Assembly: GCF_018614415.1 (NCBI RefSeq)
Contig: NZ_JAGGOO010000059.1
Coordinates: 1-64,000, forward strand
Reading direction: 5' to 3'
DNA from: Streptomyces sp. ISL-12
Lineage (GTDB): Bacteria > Actinomycetota > Actinomycetes > Streptomycetales > Streptomycetaceae
DNA length: 64,000 nt
Position numbers and translations under genes: made by a program. The notes beneath the pieces were generated by a model. The model was not told the origin of the DNA and ran no database searches. It saw only the letters and a program-made list of their open reading frames with translations. This document shows, in pieces, positions 59,268-64,000 of this stretch (its first letter is position 1; the number at the start of each line of letters is the position of its first letter).

Positions 59268-60212
59268 GTGAGCACGCTTCCCGAGATCCGTACCCTGCCC
59301 GTGCCCGACGGCCTGGAGGGCGAGCGCGTCGACGCCGCCATCTCCCGGATGTTCGGCTTCTCCCGTACCAAGGCCGCCGAGCTGGCGGCGGCGGGGAAGG
59401 TGGCGGTCGACGGCTCGGTGGTCGGCAAGTCCGAGCGGGTGCGCGGCGGGGCCTGGCTGGAGGTCGAGATGCCGCAGGCGCCCGCGCCGGTCCAGGTGGT
59501 CGCCGAACCGGTCGAGGGCATGGAGATCGTCCACGACGACGAGGACGTGGTCGTCATCGTCAAGCCGGTCGGCGTGGCCGCCCACCCGTCGCCCGGCTGG
59601 ACCGGGCCGACGGTCATCGGCGGGCTCGCCGCCGCCGGGTACCGGATCTCCACGTCCGGCGCCGCCGAGCGGCAGGGCATCGTGCACCGCCTCGACGTGG
59701 GCACCTCCGGGCTGATGGCGGTCGCCAAGTCGGAGCGCGCCTACACCTCGCTCAAGCGCCAGTTCAAGGAGCGCACGGTCGACAAGCGCTACCACACGCT
59801 GGTGCAGGGCCACCCCGACCCGACCAGCGGCACCATCGACGCGCCCATCGGCCGGCACCCGCAGCACGACTACAAGTGGGCGGTCACGGCCGAGGGCAAG
59901 CCTTCCGTGACGCACTACGACCTGATCGAGGCGTTCCGCGCGGCCTCCCTGCTCGACGTGAAGCTGGAGACCGGCCGCACCCACCAGATCCGCGTCCACA
60001 TGGCCGCCCACCGCCACCCCTGCGTCGGTGACCTGACCTACGGCGCCGACCCGACCCTCGCCAAGCGGCTGCGCCTGACCAGGCAGTGGCTGCACGCCGT
60101 CCGGCTCGGCTTCGAGCACCCCGGCACCGGCGACTGGGTGGAGTACGCCAGCGACTACCCGGACGACCTCCAGCAGGCCCTGGACCGGGTCAGGGAGGAG
60201 ACCTACGCATGA
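59268..60212 (+). CDS. rluD: 23S rRNA pseudouridine synthase, RluD type
   Basis: The 314-residue enzyme has an N-terminal S4 domain (about 10-75, DAAISRMFGFSRTKAAELAAAG) and the catalytic domain with GIVHRLDVGTSGLMAVAK (catalytic Asp near 148) and TGRTHQIRVHMAAHRHP. Family placement is RluA/RluD; the exact uridines are inferred. GTG 59268 is chosen: CATACT is 7 nt upstream, so it may be leaderless. The GTG 30 bp upstream is an alternative. The stop overlaps the next ATG (ATGA). Confidence 0.9.
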   Translation: MSTLPEIRTLPVPDGLEGERVDAAISRMFGFSRTKAAELAAAGKVAVDGSVVGKSERVRGGAWLEVEMPQAPAPVQVVAEPVEGMEIVHDDEDVVVIVKPVGVAAHPSPGWTGPTVIGGLAAAGYRISTSGAAERQGIVHRLDVGTSGLMAVAKSERAYTSLKRQFKERTVDKRYHTLVQGHPDPTSGTIDAPIGRHPQHDYKWAVTAEGKPSVTHYDLIEAFRAASLLDVKLETGRTHQIRVHMAAHRHPCVGDLTYGADPTLAKRLRLTRQWLHAVRLGFEHPGTGDWVEYASDYPDDLQQALDRVREETYA

Positions 60213-60685
60213 GCGGCGGTACACCGGTGTACGAGGTGCGCGTCGCCGAGGACCCCGCCGACCGCGAGGCGTGCTTCGCGGTGCGCAAGGAGGTCTTCGT
60301 GGCCGAGCAGGGCGTCGACGAGGAGATCGAGTACGACGCCTACGACGCCGTCGCCACGCACGTCCTGGCGGTCCGCGAGGACGGCGTGCCGCTCGGCACC
60401 GGGCGGCTGCTGACCGGGGACGCGGCGGCCGGGAAGACCGGCGGCGACGCGGGCGTGGGGTCGCTGGGGCGGCTCGCCGTGACCCGGGCGGCCCGGGGGC
60501 TGGGCGTCGGGGCCGCGCTGGTGCGGGCCATCGAGGACGCGGCACGCGCGCGCGGGCTCACGGCGGTGGACCTGCACGCGCAGACCCACGCCCTCGGCTT
60601 CTACGAGCGGCTCGGCTACACGGCGTACGGTCCGGAGTTCCCCGACGCGGGGATACCGCACCGCGCGATGCGACGCGTTCTGTGA
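60209..60685 (+). CDS. GNAT family N-acetyltransferase
   Basis: A 158-residue acetyltransferase. Acetyl-CoA motif A is LGRLAVTRAARGLGVGAALV near residues 92-111. The VRKEVFVAEQGVDEEIEYDAYD segment near the N-terminus is typical of the ElaA-like group. Substrate unknown. Its ATG overlaps the rluD stop. After it a hairpin GGCAGGCT/AGCCTGCC (60723-60741) may end the lspA-rluD-GNAT transcript. Confidence 0.87.
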   Translation: MSGGTPVYEVRVAEDPADREACFAVRKEVFVAEQGVDEEIEYDAYDAVATHVLAVREDGVPLGTGRLLTGDAAAGKTGGDAGVGSLGRLAVTRAARGLGVGAALVRAIEDAARARGLTAVDLHAQTHALGFYERLGYTAYGPEFPDAGIPHRAMRRVL

Positions 60686-60722
60686 CCCGGGGTTCTCGGC
60701 GGGGCGACGGGGAAGGCGAGGT

Positions 60723-60741
60723 GGCAGGCTGGAAGCCTGCC
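60723..60741 (+). terminator. Short hairpin after the GNAT gene
   Basis: GGCAGGCT (60723-60730) and AGCCTGCC (60734-60741) pair around GGA. The stem is only 8 bp and no U tract follows; a regulatory site for the antiporter gene is also possible. Confidence 0.4.
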
Positions 60742-60775
60742 GTGTGATCGCCGAGACCCCTCCGGAGCGCTGACC

Positions 60776-62362
60776 GTGGATCAGTTGGCCCTGTTGTTCG
60801 TGCTGTTGCTCGGGGCCCTGCTGAGCGTCCCGGTCGGCGACCGGTTCGGGCTGCCGGCGCCGGTGCTGATGACGGTGCTCGGCATCGTACTGGCGCTGCT
60901 CGACTTCGTGCCCAACGTCGACATCCCGCCCGACCTCATCCTGCCCGCCCTGCTGCCGCCGCTGCTGTACGCCGCCGTACGGCGTACCTCCTGGCGGCAG
61001 TTCGCGGCCAACAAACGGCCCATCTTCCTGCTGGCCGTCGCGCTGGTCTTCGTCACCATGACCTGCGTGGCCGCCGTGGCCCACGCGATCGTGCCGGGCC
61101 TCGGCCTCGCCGCCGCCTTCGCCCTCGGGGCGCTGGTGGCGCCGCCCGACCCGGTCGCCGCCACGGCCGTCGCCGGGCAGCTCGGACTGCCCCGCCGCCT
61201 GGTGTCGATCCTGGAGGGCGAGGGGCTCTTCAACGACGTCACGGCCATCGTGCTGTACAACGTCGCCATCGCCGCCGCCGTCGGCGGGACCTTCTCGCCG
61301 TGGTCGGCCGGGTTCGACCTGGTGCTGTCGGCCGTGGTCGCCGTCGCCGTCGGTCTGGCGCTCGGGTGGGCGGCCAACAAGGTCCTCGGCCTGCTGGGGG
61401 ACGCGACCCTGCAGATCGGGCTGACGCTGCTGGTGCCGTACGCCTCCTACGTCCTCGCCGAGGAGCTGCACGGCTCCGGGGTGCTGGCCGTGCTCACCAC
61501 CGCGATGTTCCTCGCCGAGTACGCCTCCGACGCCGACGACGTGCTGACCCGGCTGGCCGGGCACACCGTCTGGGACGTCGTCGACACCCTGGTCACCGGG
61601 GTCGCCTTCGGGCTGATCGGCCTGGAGCTGCACAACGCGGTGCGGACCGCGTCCGGGCACTGGGCCGAGCTGCTGGGCTGGGCCGGGGCCGTGGTGGGCG
61701 TGGTGATCCTGGTGCGGCTGCTGTGGCTGCTGCCGGCGACCTGGCTGACGAAACGGCTGCACGCCAAGCGGGACCGGGACGAGGACATCCCGATGAGCCT
61801 GCGGGAGACCGTCGTCATGTGGTGGGCGGGGATGCGCGGGGTGGCCTCGGTGGCGCTGGCCCTGGCGATCCCGCTGGAGACGGACGACGGGTCGCCCTTC
61901 CCGCACCGCGAGGAGATCGTCTTCATCGCGTTCGGGGTGATCCTGGTGACGCTGCTGGTGCAGGGGCTGACCCTGCCCTGGCTGGTCGGGCGGCTCAGGG
62001 TGACGGCCGACACCGAGCAGGAGAAGGAGTTCGAGCGCACCCTCGCCCGGCGCGCGGCCAAGGCGGCCCGGCAGCGGCTGCGGGAGATCGAGGCGGTCGA
62101 GGAACTGCCGGAGGAGCTGACCGAGCAGATGCTGCGGCGCGCCTTCGACATCGGCCTGCGGATCAGCCCGGAGATCGGCGACGAGGAGCGGCGCGAGGCG
62201 CACCAGCAGCGGGCGCGGCGGATCAAGCGGCTCCGCCGCATCCAGGGCGAGATGCTGAGCGCCGCCCGGCACGAGGTGCTGGCCGCGCGCAGCGAACCCG
62301 GCGCCGATCCGGAGATCGTCGACCGGGTGCTGCGGCATCTGGACGTACGCAGCCTGCGCTGA
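60776..62362 (+). CDS. CPA1 family Na+/H+ antiporter
   Basis: The 528-residue protein has 12 or so membrane helices (about 1-405) and a cytoplasmic, charged, helical tail (~410-528). Ion-binding motifs are LVAPPDPVAATAVAGQLGLP near 120-139 and LEGEGLFNDVTAIVLYN near 145-161, and the Arg in WWAGMRGVASVALALAIP near 350-367. It exchanges Na+ or K+ for protons in pH and salt homeostasis; the ion is not decided by sequence. GTG 60776 is the start. Confidence 0.9.
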   Translation: MDQLALLFVLLLGALLSVPVGDRFGLPAPVLMTVLGIVLALLDFVPNVDIPPDLILPALLPPLLYAAVRRTSWRQFAANKRPIFLLAVALVFVTMTCVAAVAHAIVPGLGLAAAFALGALVAPPDPVAATAVAGQLGLPRRLVSILEGEGLFNDVTAIVLYNVAIAAAVGGTFSPWSAGFDLVLSAVVAVAVGLALGWAANKVLGLLGDATLQIGLTLLVPYASYVLAEELHGSGVLAVLTTAMFLAEYASDADDVLTRLAGHTVWDVVDTLVTGVAFGLIGLELHNAVRTASGHWAELLGWAGAVVGVVILVRLLWLLPATWLTKRLHAKRDRDEDIPMSLRETVVMWWAGMRGVASVALALAIPLETDDGSPFPHREEIVFIAFGVILVTLLVQGLTLPWLVGRLRVTADTEQEKEFERTLARRAAKAARQRLREIEAVEELPEELTEQMLRRAFDIGLRISPEIGDEERREAHQQRARRIKRLRRIQGEMLSAARHEVLAARSEPGADPEIVDRVLRHLDVRSLR

Positions 62363-62382
62363 CCGCCCGCGGGGCCGCCGGG

Positions 62383-63507
62383 TCAGTGCGGCTGGCCCCG
62401 GGTCGGCTGGTGCGGCAGGCGGCGTGCCGCGCCGTCGGGGGAGGACTTGCGCAGGGAGGTGCGGCCGGGCGGGAGGGCCGCGTCGGCCGTGTTGACGCGG
62501 GGCAGGGCGTAGGGGTGCTCGTCGGCCAGCCAGCGGATCATCTGCTCGCGCACCTCGACCCGTACCGTCCAGATGTCGTCCGCGTCCTTCGCCGTCACCA
62601 GCGCCCGTACCTCGATGGTGTTCGGAGTGGTGTCGGTGACGGTCAGGTTGTACGCGCGGCCGTCCCAGGCCGGGCACTGGCGCAGGATGTCGCGGAGCCG
62701 TTCGCGCATCGCGTCCACCGGCGCCGTGTGGTCCAGGTACCAGAAGACGGTGCCGGTCATCTGCGGGGTGCCGCGCGACCAGTTCTCGAACGGCTTGGAC
62801 GTGAAGTACGACACCGGCATGGTGATCCGCCGCTCGTCCCAGGTGCGCACGGTCAGGAAGGTCAGCGTGATCTCCTCGACCGTGCCCCACTCGCCGTCCA
62901 CCACCACCGTGTCGCCGATGCGCACCATGTCGCCGAACGCGATCTGGAACCCGGCGAACATGTTGCTGAGCGTGGACTGCGCGGCGATGCCGGCGACGAT
63001 GCCGAGCACCCCGGCCGAGGCCAGCAGCGAGGCGCCGGCCGTGCGCATCTCCTTGAACGTCAGCAGCATCGACGACACGGCCACCACGCCGACCACCGCC
63101 GAGACCACCCGCATGATCAGCGACACCTGGGTGCGCACCCGGCGCACCCGGGCCGGGTCGCGTTGGGCGCGGGCCTGGGCGTACCTGGTGTACGACGTCT
63201 CCACGACCGCCGCGGCGATCCGCACCACCAGCCAGGCGGCCGAGCCGATCAGCACCAGCGTCAGTATGTGGCCGATCAGGCCCCGGTGCGCCGGGAAGAC
63301 CCCGGCCTCGACGTACGACCCTCTCAGCAGCGCCGCGCAGAGCAGCAGCTGGTAGGGGATGCGGGCGCGGCGCAGCAGTCCCCACAGGGGCGTCTCGTGA
63401 TGCCGCTCGTCGGCCTTGCGCAGCAGCAGGTCGGTGGCCCAGCCGATGACCAGCGTGAGCACCAGCGAGCCGCCGACCACGATCAGGGGGCGGAGTATGT
63501 TCTCCAT
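62383..63507 (-). CDS. MscS-type mechanosensitive channel
   Basis: The 374-residue protein has membrane helices near 7-25, 52-65, 78-100, 132-152 and the pore helix near 165-190 (GVLGIVAGIAAQSTLSNMFAGF), then the MscS beta domain (FGDMVRIGDTVVVDGEWGTVEEITL) and a C-terminal alpha-beta domain, ending in a basic tail. It releases solutes on osmotic downshift. ATG 63507 has TACGTT 6 nt upstream on the minus strand, a leaderless pattern. The longer frame to 63963 covers the divergent gene and is rejected. Confidence 0.88.
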   Translation of the reverse strand: MENILRPLIVVGGSLVLTLVIGWATDLLLRKADERHHETPLWGLLRRARIPYQLLLCAALLRGSYVEAGVFPAHRGLIGHILTLVLIGSAAWLVVRIAAAVVETSYTRYAQARAQRDPARVRRVRTQVSLIMRVVSAVVGVVAVSSMLLTFKEMRTAGASLLASAGVLGIVAGIAAQSTLSNMFAGFQIAFGDMVRIGDTVVVDGEWGTVEEITLTFLTVRTWDERRITMPVSYFTSKPFENWSRGTPQMTGTVFWYLDHTAPVDAMRERLRDILRQCPAWDGRAYNLTVTDTTPNTIEVRALVTAKDADDIWTVRVEVREQMIRWLADEHPYALPRVNTADAALPPGRTSLRKSSPDGAARRLPHQPTRGQPH

Positions 63508-63651
63508 CCCAGGAACGTAACCGGCACCGGCGGACCTGAACATGCGGCCTCGGACCGGAATGTGTGACATAGGTGACCTGAGGGGCATCCCGGGCGGCTC
63601 CCGGCGGGAGCGCGGACCCGCGTTGTCGGACCCGGCTGGCACGATGGCCTC

Positions 63652-64000
63652 ATGAACATCGTGCTCTTTCACTCGACCTTCGGCCTGCGGCCCGCGGTGC
63701 GCCAGGCCGCCGACCGGCTGCGTGACGCCGGTCACCAGGTGTGGACGCCCGACCTCTTCGAGGGACGGACGTTCGACACGGTGGAGGAGGGGATGGAGCA
63801 CAACGAGAGCATCGGGCGGGAGGAACTGCTGAAGCGGGCCGTGCTGGCCGCCGCCCCGTACTCGGAGCGGGGCCTGGTGTACGCCGGGTTCTCGCTCGGC
63901 GCCTCCGTCGCGCAGACCCTCGCCCTCGGCGACCACCGGGCCCGCGGACTGCTGCTCCTGCACGGCACCTCGGACATCGCCCCCAACGCCTCGGTGGACG
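63652..64000 (+). CDS. Dienelactone hydrolase-like protein (partial, runs off the window)
   Basis: The first 116 residues are visible. IVLFHSTFGLRPAVRQAADRLRDAGHQVWTPDLFEG is the N-terminal alpha/beta hydrolase strand-helix pattern. VYAGFSLGASVAQTLA holds the nucleophile elbow G-F-S-L-G with Ser; dienelactone hydrolases normally use Cys. GLLLLHGTSDI leads to the acid. The His is outside the window. It diverges from mscS. Confidence 0.8.
   Translation, partial: MNIVLFHSTFGLRPAVRQAADRLRDAGHQVWTPDLFEGRTFDTVEEGMEHNESIGREELLKRAVLAAAPYSERGLVYAGFSLGASVAQTLALGDHRARGLLLLHGTSDIAPNASVD

Noticed and set aside
63623..63645. TTGTCGGAC-N8-CACGAT upstream of the dienelactone hydrolase-like gene as a third PafBC site
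   Set aside because: Two of nine fixed bases in the upstream half and the -10 differ from the motif; it may be an ordinary promoter.
63508..63963. 152-codon N-terminal extension of the MscS channel
   Set aside because: It overlaps the divergent gene and is not channel-like; the ATG at 63507 has a -10-type hexamer immediately upstream.

Overview
The window is a high-GC (clearly above 70 % by eye), densely coded actinobacterial chromosome segment. Gene order, leaderless starts, GTG/TTG starts and the encoded families point to Streptomyces. The order glkA - macS/macR - trpE - aroH - bfd/bfr - thi genes - metF - dcw cluster - ileS - lspA/rluD matches, in my recollection, the S. coelicolor SCO2127-to-SCO2070 neighbourhood, read in the reverse of SCO numbering. 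It looks like conserved core chromosome. I see no prophage, CRISPR array, rRNA, tRNA or complete transposon.

1-11.3 kb: a 252-bp MITE-like element, an ArsA-like protein with a degenerate P-loop, a DUF5304 protein, glucokinase glkA followed by a Streptomyces intergenic repeat, an EEP-family hydrolase, a two-gene membrane protein/esterase unit, a PlsC acyltransferase, the MacS/MacR two-component pair, a 2-hydroxyacid dehydrogenase and a fused trpEG anthranilate synthase with an 18-residue WWW leader peptide and attenuator. 11.5-20 kb: class II DAHP synthase (divergent from trpEG), an iron-box-controlled bfd convergent with bfr, a sulfite-oxidase-like enzyme, endonuclease IV, a PASTA Ser/Thr kinase, and thiO-thiS-thiG behind a TPP riboswitch. 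20-29.7 kb: a ferredoxin-reductase-like flavoprotein, an Rv2175c-type HTH protein, thiE, metF, a membrane protein with a Tyr/Gln/Gly-rich tail, a CrtI-like oxidoreductase and a HEPN protein that diverge from a 0.6-kb intergenic region, a methyltransferase and a DUF3040 protein.

29.8-35.4 kb: the MoxR - DUF58 - transglutaminase operon, then a beta-carbonic anhydrase. 35.6-53.9 kb: the division/cell-wall (dcw) cluster rsmH-ftsL-ftsI-murE-murF-mraY-murD-ftsW-murG-ftsQ-ftsZ-pgeF-yggS-sepF-ylmG-divIVA, with candidate promoters before rsmH and ftsZ and a strong terminator after divIVA. mraZ, murC, ddl and ftsA are absent from this stretch. 54-64 kb: ileS under a translational T-box, a histone-H1-like/DksA fusion, lspA, rluD, a GNAT enzyme, a CPA1 antiporter, an MscS channel and a truncated dienelactone-hydrolase-like gene.

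The most unusual items are: (a) a diverged 191-bp tandem duplication at the ftsL/ftsI junction that inserts a 64-codon chimeric ORF, coupled by GTGA overlaps on both sides; (b) two promoters matching the PafBC (RecA-independent DNA damage) motif that diverge from the 26.7-27.4 kb intergenic region; (c) a Streptomyces repeat inserted in frame in the ArsA-like gene; (d) a trp attenuator whose leader peptide appears to be leaderless. I found no convincing wholly new multi-gene system.
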